From Paramecium tetraurelia (Eukaryota; Ciliophora; Oligohymenophorea; Peniculida; Parameciidae), in assembly GCF_000165425.1 (NCBI RefSeq), contig NW_001799649.1:259247-323246 (forward strand): a DNA stretch of 64,000 bases, read 5' to 3'. Shown piece after piece: positions 23,660 to 38,401 of the stretch (positions within the stretch are counted from its first letter, which is position 1; each line of letters starts with the position of its first letter). The notes beneath the pieces are model-generated. The model saw nothing but the letters and a program-made list of their open reading frames with translations. It was not told the origin of the DNA and ran no database searches. The position numbers and the translations under genes are program-made.

Positions 23660-26600
23660 ATGAGTAATGAAGAGTATATAATTGATAACTTAATCAACGA
23701 AGCTAGATTCTTTATTGATCACAGAGATGATAACGAGACCTTTCTGAGTCAAAGTTAGGATTCTATAGATAAAATCAACCAGATCCTAAAGAAAAATATC
23801 AGGTATGCATATCAATAATATTCAGATCATCATTTCTAGATATTTCATAAGAGGTGATCATCAAATATTGTGAGGCTTGTTTGATTGTGCCAGACAAGGC
23901 TCATATCGCACAATAATACATAGATTTGTATTTCCAAAGGAACACATCATAAGGGCAGTTTTACATCCGCGCATTATTTATAAAAGCTCGTCTCATATCA
24001 ATGAATGGACATGACCGTCTACTAAAGGCAGAAGACATGATAAAGAATCTAAAACTCTCTCTCACATATGTGCAATAAGGATTGGATATCATTTCCAAAC
24101 CTGAGAATAAATAGAAATATGGTTTTCTCATTTACAATGCTTCTATTTGTGTTTATAACATTATTCGTCCTATGCTAAAACCCTAATGGCAATTATCATT
24201 TGTGGATATTCTGGATAAAATAGATAAAATGTTTGAAGAAGTGGATGAAGCCGATTATGACTGGAGATGTCGTTTTACATGGCTTCTTTTCTATTGTTTG
24301 TACGATGATAGGAAGGCTGATGCATTTAAATTACTGGATCGTTTGTGGGAAACCACAAAAAAGAAAGGAGATTGCGATTTCTAAAACTCATTGTTAAGAT
24401 TGAGAATTCACATTGGCAAAGAATATAAGCAAGCCTTGGATTCTGCCTTCAAAGAATCAGAGTCTGCTCCATCAGAAAAGGCTTGGAAATCCTTATTTAT
24501 GCTATAGAAAATGAGAAGTGGATTAATCCCTGAAGCCTAAGTAGAAAAGGAGTTGATCAATTTAATTAATTCAATTTCGAGTGCAGTGCTACCTGGCAAT
24601 GAAGTGGCAGCAACCAACAAACTAGCACCAGTGTTTTAGGAAAGATTAGCAGAATCTGGAAGGGTGGCACTTCAGTATAACTTAGTCAACATAGCAGATT
24701 CAATTACAGCATTTTTAAGTAGAGTGAGACAATTGCATTAGAAGGCATACATTTTACATGAATACAACAAGGCTGAATTGTTTATCAAGAAGGCTGGTCC
24801 ACTTATCGACAATAAAACAGGAATGAGATTGAATTCTCTTTAAATAAAGATGTAAGAAGTCGAAAGAAGAATTGAGGCTTTGAAAACAATGGAAAAAGTG
24901 ATGGTCACAAATAAGAAATTAAACGACCCTGACTTAATATTTGAAGGTGCTGTTTTAATATGGAATATTTCCCTACCATTTTTGAATGCTCAATATAGAG
25001 TTCATGTCTACAAGGCTTTTTCCATGGCTTGCTAATTGTTAGAACAACTCCAATGTGTTGACCATGCTTTAAGAGTGAATTTCCATATAGAATTAGCCAA
25101 AAGTGACTTACAAGAAGATTTAGCTGTTAAAGCAGAGTAACACATAAAGAAAGCCTTGTAACTTGATTACAGTGTGCCATTGGGGAAAGTGCAATTTAAA
25201 TATGATGAAGGAGAGGATTTGGGATTGTATTAAAGACCATATGATAAATATTTACGTAATTTAGAGGAGAAGATTAGACTGAAGTTAAATATTTATCAGG
25301 AACCAAAAAATGATATTGAAAGAGTGATTACTCAGTTAGAGAATGTGTAAGCAGCCAAGTCTGAAAATCTCAGGATTGATATCTTATAAAAGTGCTTAGG
25401 AACCATTGTTAATTTGTAGGAATAAGAATATTGGTATGATACAAAATTAGACCTTGTAGAGGAAGAGTAAAACAGAGAAAAAGTATTAAAGAAGCAAGAA
25501 AATTTATATCAATTTAAATAGAAGAAATTATTAGCAGCTGAAATTGCAAGACTAGCATTTGAATGGGAATTTAATGATTTAGCATTTAAAGCGTGTGAAT
25601 TTGTATGCAATGACACGTGGGATGTTAAGAATGCTTCAGAGATGATTTTGGCTTAAGTAGAATGTTAATATAGAATGGCCTAAATGATAATTGATAATTT
25701 GATTAAGGATAATTTTGAAATTCCTTTTGCTGATCCAATTAGAGTAGAAGAAAATGAGAATGTGGAAGAGTTAAGTTAAGAAAAGAAGGATCAAGTGTTG
25801 TCATTAAAAAGAAAGATGTGTTCTAATTTTGTCAAAGGATTGAAGTTGGCAGATTCAATTAAATAAACTTGGTTAGTATTTAATGGGGCCATATACATTT
25901 GGAATAACTTCTTAACAATTTTCCGTAATCCTATTAACGATAGTAAGTTATTGCCAGAAATCACCAATTTATTGAAAGAATTTTTTGAAATTATGAAGAA
26001 TTCTTTGAAGGAAATTGAAAAAAAATTGATAAATGATTATGATATCGATACTAAAATATAGGTATTGGCTAATATTGGATTGGTTTATGCAAGGTTGATG
26101 GAAGGCAAGGCTCAATATGATGAAGTTATGAGAGTATGTGAGGCACTTTTACTAACACCATTATCTCCTCACACTCGTAAATTGATCAATTCAATCAAAG
26201 CAAGAGTGTCAGGTACTGCTAAAACTAGTGCAGCTAAGCCAGGAGCATAATAAGATAAGAAGGGAACTAAATAACCATAGTAATCATCCTCTGATAGTGT
26301 CATCTTTGATGTTGTTTCGTAATTGGAAATTATTTAAAATTCAACCAATAAAGCACAAACTTAGGATTTGATTAAAAAATGCTTTGAAACTCTTGTAGGA
26401 TGGACAGCAAAAGAGAATGATGAGACTGAACTAGAGTTGCATGCTGAATTGTGGGCAAGATTAGCCAGATTGTCATTAAATGAAGAGACCATATTAATGT
26501 ACAAGTATTCATTGAGATGTGTTCAATATTCATTACAATTATTGACATCGGATTTATCCACTATTCCAGCATCAAGGTTAAGGTGGTATTCATTGGCTGA

Positions 26601-29600
26601 ATACATATATAGTGAGAATTTATTAAGAATGCTTAACACAGAAACACAAGAGACTGAGTCTTAAGAATCGTTGCTGTTTTCAAGTTTGTTCCATGCAATT
26701 GAAGCTGCCAATAAAGGATTAAAAGCAGGAATCAATAGTTTAGTGTTGGATGCATCCAAATAAGTATGGAATTTATGCGCAAGATTGGAAGAGAGTGCTT
26801 AAAACAGAAAACATTTGATTAAGCCAGTCTATTCTTGTTTGAATTATTTGAAAGAATGCAAAGAAAAGAGTGAACCTGATCTAGTGTTATTGCTAGCCTA
26901 ATTACTCTTTAAAAGTGCTTTAGAAAATGAAGATTACAAGTTAGGGGAAATGGCAGCTGATATGGTATTTGAATTAGTACCCAAAAATATGGCCAAACCC
27001 ATTTGGGAAGCCAAAATGATTTTTATGAGCAAACAAGGCAAGAATGAATTACAAGCAATTGTCAATATGAAAGAAGCAGACGCATCTCTTTAAGCCAAGG
27101 TTTGGATCAGATTAGCCAGAGTTTCGAATAACCTTTATAAATAATATACAGCCTATAATAAAGCCATTGAATTATTGAAGAAGGATTCATCGGTGGAAAT
27201 TGTTGAAGTCTTAATAGAATTTTCTGAATGGTTACTCAGAAATGGAAATGAAAAATAATTAGTAATTGAAAATTTAATGTAAGCAGCTGATACTTTAATT
27301 GAAATTGAAATGGAGGATGATGAGGAAGAAGAAGAAGGAGATGAAGAGCAGAACTCATCAACCATTTTCAGCAGAAGTACAAGAGGCAAAAAGTCTACTG
27401 TTTCCAAATAATCAAAACAAAAGTCTAAAATGACGAAGAAAACTACTAAGAATACTGTTAAATAAAATAAAAGCAAAGAATAAAAATCATAAATATCTGG
27501 TTAAAAATCAAGTAATTAAAGATTTTCAAGAGCTGCAAATGTTAGAACTACTACAATCAAAAGCAATAAATAGAAATCAAAAATATTTAGACCACGAGAG
27601 GAGGAAGCTAATCCAAATAGATTGAATTGTGCTCATTATGAACGATTAATGAGAATCCACATCATGCTAGCCATGATTGCTGATACAATGGAATAATCTA
27701 TTCAATTTGCTATCGATGCTAAAGTATTTTTAGTCAAAATCATTGAAATCTCATTTCAAACTATGAATGAATTTGAAGAGAATGCTGCTAAATATACAAA
27801 TATCATTGACGAAAAAACAAGCAAATAACAATAATAATAGCCGAAACCTCAATAATAAGATGATTTCTCACCCAGATACCTGTTACCTACTTGCATCTAG
27901 GATTGGATCAAATTGCAATTTAGTAAAGAGTTCCTAGAACGAGTAAAAAGCTATGAAGATTTCAACTTTATGGGTAAGTACTTGTTTGATAAGGCTTAAT
28001 TGACTTACACCTACATAAACAATCTTATTAGCATATTTGAAAAATACGGTCTCTAAATTCATAATATACCTATTTTTGTATTTTAGAAGTTCTTTGTTAA
28101 GGAAATATTGAATAATTCTTATTTAGATAGATTAATTGATGTCAAATTTAGCAAGTGCTTACACTTAGTAGGATTTCATAGTGAGGCCGATTAAATGTAT
28201 CAACAATCAAATATTGTTAAATTTAAACTCACAGAATAAGAGAAAAAGCAATTGCTTGCGAAAACTGAATCTAGTGTTTTGCAATAAAATCGATCAAGAC
28301 CTGCAGATATAATGGAACAGAATCTACCTTAAGCCAATATTATTAGTGAGATCTTCGTCTACACAATTCTAACAGATTTAGGAAATGAGTTAATATTCTA
28401 GGGAGAGATATATAGGGCTAAAGAATTATTGGCTGAATCCCATAAGCATGCTAAAATAGTCTCAGATTTAGAGTTAATGGGTAGAATCTTATGTCTTCAA
28501 GGTCAAATTGCATTCCTGGAGGGGGAATTCAAAGATTCAATTGAAAACCATAAACTATCCCACAAATTGATTAAAAATGTGAGTTAATGGGAGGTCTCAT
28601 CTATTGAGACATACAAAACCTTATATAAGCTTGGAAAATACGATGACATCAGACAATTTTTAAAATAGATTACAGAAGTCTTGTTAGAAGTCTTAAATAA
28701 ACCCAACTATTAACCTAATAAATTGCAGATTTACCAAACATTAACTACTTTGTACATTTTACAATCAAAAATATCAGCAAAAGACTTATTTAAAGAATTT
28801 TCTTATGAAGCATTTAAATTAATAGCAGAGAACTTGGAAAAATCATTAAAGTGTATTTAACATGGTGGATTTATGACACATCAGGTAGACCTCATCATTA
28901 ATTTGGTCAATAAAATTCTAATTTTTATTAGAAATAGAAATTATACTAAAATAGACTAAGTAGAAATTTACTTTAAAATACTCTAAAGATTATAAAATTC
29001 TATATTGAAACCTCTAGAATAATAGAGTAGATCACTTTTAAAGTATACTTTATTAATTGAGAAAGAATAAGAGTCCATAAGATCTCCGATAATGGATTAA
29101 TAAGCAAAAATAAGAGTGATAATGGCATCTTGTTTTATTGAGATGGGATTGATTAAATGGTTAAGAAAGCAACAATCATTACCTGATCTCTAAGGGTCTG
29201 ATGATGATAACAATAATGATCAACAAGAGGATAAACCTATCGAATAGTTAAGTAATTATGAACCTCTTTAGAAATTCTTAACTTAATTAACAATTAAGAT
29301 TTAAAGAGCAATTCAACCGTTGCCTTAACGATTGGAGTCTTTTGAAAAGGCTACTGCAATTTTGATATCAACCTTGAAATAGTTGAAAAAGGATTCATTT
29401 TGGTACACTATTGCTGAAATTGAATTAGTAAGAGCTAAGCGATTCTTGGCAATCAGTAAGCAATAATTGGATGATGTTTGGGATGCACCAACATTGTCTT
29501 AAGATTAAATACCATAATAAAATGAAGAAGATAATATGTTCGATTACAAGACAGATGCTTTGCAAAGTGCACTTAAACTAATTAAAGATCTAGAATCAAA

Positions 29601-31396
29601 GGGGTTCAATGTACTTAAAGCAAAAGGAGACAATTAAACTATCCCATTGGAATGGAGTATATTTGGATTCAAATAAATGAACTTTTACTTGAAGATGTTA
29701 TATGAATCAGCATTAGACATATTAGGAATTAAAAGTCCTGAGATTTCATATGATTATCTTTGTAAGTTCCAACACTTTTCATTTTGTGAATAAATGTTTA
29801 ACATGGTCAGATAATCATTCTTTGGAAAGCATAAGATGATAGTGTACATCAGACTGATTAAGATGATCAATGCTGAATGCGGTTATTTAAGTTTAGAAGC
29901 AATAAAATTGCTCACAGAAGCTAATAAATTATGGGATAATCTTATGATATTCCCATTAACTGAATTGCAATCCCAATTGTAATAAAGTGCTGGTTTCCTC
30001 ATAATGCAGATGAGTCAAAATAAGTCTTGTCTATATTTAGGATACTTACATAATACAAAATCGCCAGTTTATAAGGTCTAACGATTGCCCCTTGATTCTA
30101 AGAGCCATGATTAAATGAATCAAATGAAATCTAATTTAGATTAAATTAAAAATAATCTGATCAAGACTCCTATAATTTAATAATAGGATTTCATCAAATT
30201 GGAAGATGATATGGAAAAGGAATATGGTAAATATTGCTAAGAAGTGGAGTCATTCATGAGCTTTGTTTCTTAGATGATTGATGAAAATATAAACACTCAA
30301 GAAGAAGTGCCGCCACCTGTTATTGATCCTAAGGCTCCTCCTCCCAAAAAGGATTAAGGAAAATAAACTAAGGGGAAGCCTGGTAAAGATGAAGTGGCCT
30401 CATACGAATCCACTTTAGAATAGGCTCCTGGCAAGATTGACACCGTAGTCTTATTACTGGATCCTAAATTCTTTGACTATCCAGTTGAATAATTGAGTGT
30501 ATTTTATAAAGTGGCTGCAATGTCTAGAGACTTTAGTATGGCTGTGTATGTGAGAAGATTAAAGAGTGTTGGTTTCTAAGTTCAATTGAATAATAGTTAG
30601 AAGGGAATTGAAAAAGATAAACTGAAATATTTGACTTACGATTTCAAAACAGAGGATTAGGATTTGAATTTAGACGAATTTAACTTATAAAAAACATTGA
30701 CTGAAGTATAAAAAACAACACCACAACTGAAATTTGAAGGAGTATAATTTTTGTATTATATTTTAGACCTTTTCTTAAAGTAGATTGGCATCATTAGGCG
30801 AGTTGTAAAAGTACTCCTAGACAGGTTCTTCAATCCTTTGGTATGGGTCTCCTGGAGTGTTGAATATCCTATCTTCCAAAGTAATAATTGATCTTTCAGA
30901 AATAAACACTTCAAAGTTTTGGGTCATATTTGATAAGATGAATGCTAAGAAGAGTTTGATAGAAAAGTTCACATCTTTGGACCCAGATGGAGAGAAAACC
31001 CATATTTTAGAATAGAGTTTCAAGATCTCCGTTTTTTTGACTCTCATTGACGTCAGCACTATCTTAACCACCTAATGGTCTCCTTAAACAGTTGAATATC
31101 TGAGAGCGTTTGAAAATTTGATCAAGCAATTAACTGAAGATATTTATGTTGCTGCTTGTTTACAGAAATATAAAGTATTGAATTAATGCTAATTGTGATA
31201 GGCTCCGATCATCAAATATGAGGATGAGAATGGAAATATAATAGAGAAGAAACCTTAGCCAGTCGAGGTTAAGAAGGGAGGCAAGGCTGAGCCAGTTTAG
31301 GATACATCAAATTGGAAGGAAATTTAGATAGAGAAAAAGCGTATCTATACTCATAATTTTGTATTCGTGGGTTTGCCTAATTTAAGACTGATTTGA
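23660..31396 (+). CDS. CFAP46: Cilia- and flagella-associated protein 46 (central apparatus)
   Basis: 2,553 residues with only three introns found (23, 25 and 27 nt), close to the roughly 2,700 of animal CFAP46. The N-terminal 700 residues match the family pattern: YGFLIYNASICVYNIIRPML, then FEEVDEADYDWRCRFTW, then helical TPR-like repeats. Further TPR-like helices run through the middle. Low-complexity acidic and Lys/Gln spacers lie around 27300-27600. The C-terminal third is less conserved and contains a Lys/Pro-rich linker near 30310-30390. CFAP46 is a C1d-projection protein of the ciliary central pair, shaping beat and calcium response; that role is family knowledge. TGA is at 31394-31396. 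Confidence 0.85.
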
Positions 31397-31415
31397 TTTA
31401 TTTTTATTAAAAATA

Positions 31416-31839
31416 ATGTTTACCGAGTAACCATATTACGAGGCTAAAGTGTTCCTTAAATCATACAATGATGCCATCTCCTGTTTGAGGTATTAGTTGT
31501 TGATGTAATTCCTCTAGAGAAGCTGCAGAATACAGAGCCCATGTTGAATTCTAGGAACATGCTCTTTAATCCCTGGCCACAGCTCGTACAAGATAAGAAG
31601 TAATCAGAATACATAAAATAGCTTGATGTGAGAGATGGTCAAGTAGTGCCTGGACTCAATTTCGCCTAATCTAAATAGACAAAGCTCTTCCAATTCTCTA
31701 AGTATTAATTTATACTTAATTTTACAGTCATGTGTTTTCCAAATACTTAAAGGGATTTGAAGAATACACAGGAAGTTTCAAGGGCTTCCAATCGATTCTG
31801 AACGAAGGTCTTAAGAAGATGAAGTCAGATGTCAAATGA
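31416..31839 (+). CDS. Small unrecognised protein directly after CFAP46
   Basis: 115 residues from ATG 31416 with three introns of 28, 22 and 26 nt in only 424 bp. The dense introns and exact codon multiple argue for a real gene. The sequence is well behaved: NDAISCLREAAEYRAHVEF, a helix with LQSLATARTRQELD, then SKYLKGFEEYTGSFKGFQ. No domain recognised. The start is 19 bp after the CFAP46 stop. A ciliary role can only be guessed from proximity, which is weak evidence in this genome type. Confidence 0.65.
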
Positions 31840-32129
31840 GATATGATCAATGAGATTATATTATTATATCAACAAAGATAGTATTAGTATTTAAAGTCAT
31901 ACCGCATCAGTATGAGGTTTTCAGTTATATAAATATATCCATTAAAAATATCTTGAAGATAGACTGAAAGTGCAATTTCTTGTACTACTTTATGGAATAG
32001 AAGGGTCTATAATGAAGAAAATGTGAATTTATTTGAGTGAACACTAACACATTGATTTGATAAGAAAAATGGCTATTTAAATACAAATATCCATTTTCAG
32101 AATATCTAAATTTATTTTATTAAAATAAA
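31840..32129. other. Intergenic region upstream of ATP synthase beta
   Basis: 290 bp, AT-rich, no recognisable gene on either strand. Confidence 0.5.
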
Positions 32130-33733
<1,604 letters not shown>

Positions 33734-33895
33734 AAGACACCTTCATTCACATTAAATAAATATAATATCGTTCTTATTATTATTCACTTCATTCTTACTC
33801 TGTCTTTAAACTCCTTTATCTACTTAGATGAAAAGCTAAAGATTTGTATATCCAATTTATTTAAATTTTCAAATACTATCTATTATTAATTATAT

Positions 33896-35391
33896 ATGTA
33901 TTATAGTAATTACAAATCTACATAATCCCGCTTAGATAGTTCTGCATTAAGAAATAAACTTGCTTAATCCAAAGAATAACCTAAGAGCTCACCAAAGTCT
34001 TATTAATAATAACTCCTAAAGAGATTTTACCTATCACAGAATCTGAGTAAATTGCTCAATCAAGGTTAAAAGAAAAACTCGATTAATAAAGAATTAGTTT
34101 CAACTACTAAACATGCGAATTCAACGCCAAGGAATGCCACTCCTAAAACCAATCGTGTTAATTAGCAAGTATCCCTAATTATAATATAATTATAGTATTA
34201 TTTCGCAAAACAAAATAAATAGTAAACAACTCTTCGCTTATCTGAGTAAATCAGTAAAACATTACAAACAATGTTCAATACACCAAATCATAATATGAAT
34301 AAGGATTATTCACAATCAAAATTAAATTATACAAACACAGATAGAAAATATAATATAAATTGCTTGGATTCTAGTAAAATAATTCAGAAACTTAAAACTG
34401 AAAATGCAGAATACAGAGTAACCACTGAGAGAAATGAAAATAACCACAAACATCTTAGTTTAGATGATTTCATCACTTAAGTGTCAAAACCAGGATATTC
34501 AAAATCAAAGTTTGGGATATCCACTTTTAAATAAGCCAAATCCTTGTCTCCAACTAATAGGGTGTTTTCAATCCAAAGATGTAGTTATCTGACATATTTT
34601 AGACAACGTTTATTATGTTTCAGCCATGTTCGAGTCAATGAGAAATTGCACCAATTAGATAAGCTAAATATTTAAAGATCATGCCATTTAAACTTTTAAT
34701 AGCATTGATTTTTGTTTGAATCAATAGGAAAAGGATCTGAGTCATTTGCAATAGAAAATGGTCCAGTGGCCCAAGAAAAATACTTAATGTAAAATAATCT
34801 TAGATTCAAGTTAATAAAACAATTGTTTTTGATCTGGACGAGACATTAATACATTGCAATGAGAGTAATACAAGTAGGTCAGATATCTCGTTGCCAATAA
34901 CGTTCCCCTCTGGCGATATTGTATAAGCTGGAATTAATATAAGACCTTGGGCTAGGGAGATTCTGTAAAAATTATCAGAGGTTTGCGAAGTTGTCATCTT
35001 TACAGCATCACATCAATGTTATGCATCATAAGTTATTGAATCCATAGATAAGAATAAAGTAGTATCAGCGACATTATTCAGAGACAAGTGCATTGTTACG
35101 AATGAAGGAGTTCATATAAAGGATCTCCGAATCTTAGGAAGAGACATGAAAGACATAGTCTTGGTTGATAATGCTGCTTACAGTTTTGGAGTGCATATTG
35201 AAAATGGAATACCAATCATACCATATTATGATAACAAAGAAGATAAAGAATTAAGATAATTGTATGATTTTCTGATCACTAATGTTCTTCCTTCATTTGA
35301 TTGTAGAAAAGTCTTACAACAAACATTCCGATTAAGAGAATTTGTAAATTATATAAGTCCAAAAACTGCTATTGATAAACTCTATTGTTGA
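33896..35391 (+). CDS. NIF/SCP-type (FCP1-homology) protein phosphatase
   Basis: 474 residues with introns of 27, 22 and 22 nt. The first 270 residues are polar, Asn/Ser/Gln/Lys-rich and without domain. The catalytic domain begins at about 34815 with TIVFDLDETLIHC, the DxDxT motif whose first Asp forms the phosphoaspartate. It continues with RPWAREILQKLSEVCEVVIF, FRDKCIVTNEGVHIKDLRIL and DIVLVDNAAYSFG, ending in the usual IPIIPYYDNKEDKEL and C-terminal helix. These are metal-dependent Ser phosphatases related to CTDSP/CTDSPL2 and Dullard. The substrate is unknown here. Its stop codon abuts that of the convergent gene at 35392. Confidence 0.85.
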
Positions 35392-36663
35392 TCAAATATA
35401 TTTAAATATTTAAACATTCATTTGCTCCCCATAGCCAACTAAAACAAAGTATTTTTCATTCGAATATACATCTAATATTTTGGTTAATTTATTAGGATAT
35501 TCCATCTCATTAATCTTCAGTTTATCTTCTTTGATCATGACTAAATTATTGTAATGACTAATCACATCATCATATTCTGACTCTAATTAAGCATCATATA
35601 GATACAATCTATTCTAAATGTCTCTAAAATAATATTAATCATCATTCAAAATTAACGCTTTTGTTATCAAGGCATCCGATATTTTGAATTGATTTGTACT
35701 AATAATGTGATTACTACTATCCACACTATAAATTAAAACATTCCCAAAATTGTCAAATTAATCAACCACAATGATATCATCAAAATATGTCGTAATAACA
35801 TTACCTTTGTGAACTGTATCCTCCATTTTTAGATGTCTAAATCCATTCAAAAATGCATCTTTAACATTTCCTATATATTGATCCCCATTATCCACTCTTA
35901 TTTTTATTACATGATGAGTCTCTTAAACATATTCATCAATATTTATGATATTCATCTCTCCCAGCTTATCCTCTCTTAAAATCTTCCAACCCTCATCCAA
36001 CAACTTATATTCATCTGAATCATTCACGATGAAAAAACAATTGTTTCTTAACTATTTAATAATCTTAACAGGGTTGTTAAACAATTTAAGTTCCTGCTTG
36101 ATTTCATTCATGTCAAATCTCACAATCTTCCCATCCCATCCACCAGTGATGAATTCATTTTGAAAACTAATTATGCAACTTGTTATACAAATATATTAAG
36201 GGTTAAAGTGTTCCTCATACTCAATTAATTTATGTGGTAAATTAAGATTGAATTCAATTTCTTCTAAAGTACCTGATGACTGTTTCTACGGTTCCTACAT
36301 TTATTCTATGTATAATATATCCATTTCTTTTTAGATTTTGCCAATTCCACCATCTACCCTTATAAAATTCAAGCTGGCCTCTAATTGGTCTATGTTATTG
36401 ATACTGCATTTCTCAACATAATTTAGATAGCCTTGCACTTATTCCTTATCTAAAAGCTTTTATTAGAATATTCTCTCGATTGGACTTTCATAATTAGAAA
36501 TCAATTTGATTTGCTCTTTAATTGATTCATTAATTGGTTAACTGAATTCCTCTATTATTTTTTCTAGTTTTGAGAAATATGCATTTAACTTTGTAATTAT
36601 TGACTCTTTTAAGGTTTGGTATTCCTCTAACAAAGAGATTTTATCAAATTATTACACAATCAT
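35392..36663 (-). CDS. WD/beta-propeller-like protein with helical N-terminus
   Basis: 423-residue single exon from ATG 36663 to TGA 35392-35394. Residues 1-140 are helical with a Glu/Lys pattern and Gln runs. The rest reads as irregular propeller blades (FQNEFITGGWDGKIVRFDM is WD-like), with repeated short beta segments ending ...GYGEQMNVQIFKYI. Only one blade is a clear WD signature, so the propeller assignment is moderate. Many ciliate proteins have a coiled coil or B-box before a divergent propeller. Function unknown. Confidence 0.65.
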
Positions 36664-36696
36664 TATTATTTAATAAAATTAATATTATTTATCATT

Positions 36697-38094
<1,398 letters not shown>

Positions 38095-38401
38095 AAGTGT
38101 ATATAATAAGTATTCATATTCTTTGCATTTTTTTTAATTAGAAATTTAAGTTCCAATTTTCATAGGAACCTTTCTTTGTCATAATCATCAGTTAAAATTT
38201 CTAATTTATTATTTTCTTCTGACATACCCAATATATGAAAATAATTTTATATTAATTTTAATAGTTTATATATTGATATTGTAATGATATAATAATTAAT
38301 TATAAAAAAAATTATTTTGATTCTTTATGGAAGGTATAACAGTTATTATTATCTATTAGAACTAGCGAATGATCATCTAGTAATAGCAAAAAAATATATA
38401 T
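38095..38401. other. Intergenic region with a possible gene remnant
   Basis: About 300 bp of AT-rich sequence. The minus strand from 38225 reads MSEENNKLEILTDDYDKERF and stops at TGA 38160, with similar-looking residues (KLELKFLIKK) after the stop. See findings. No other feature. Confidence 0.4.
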
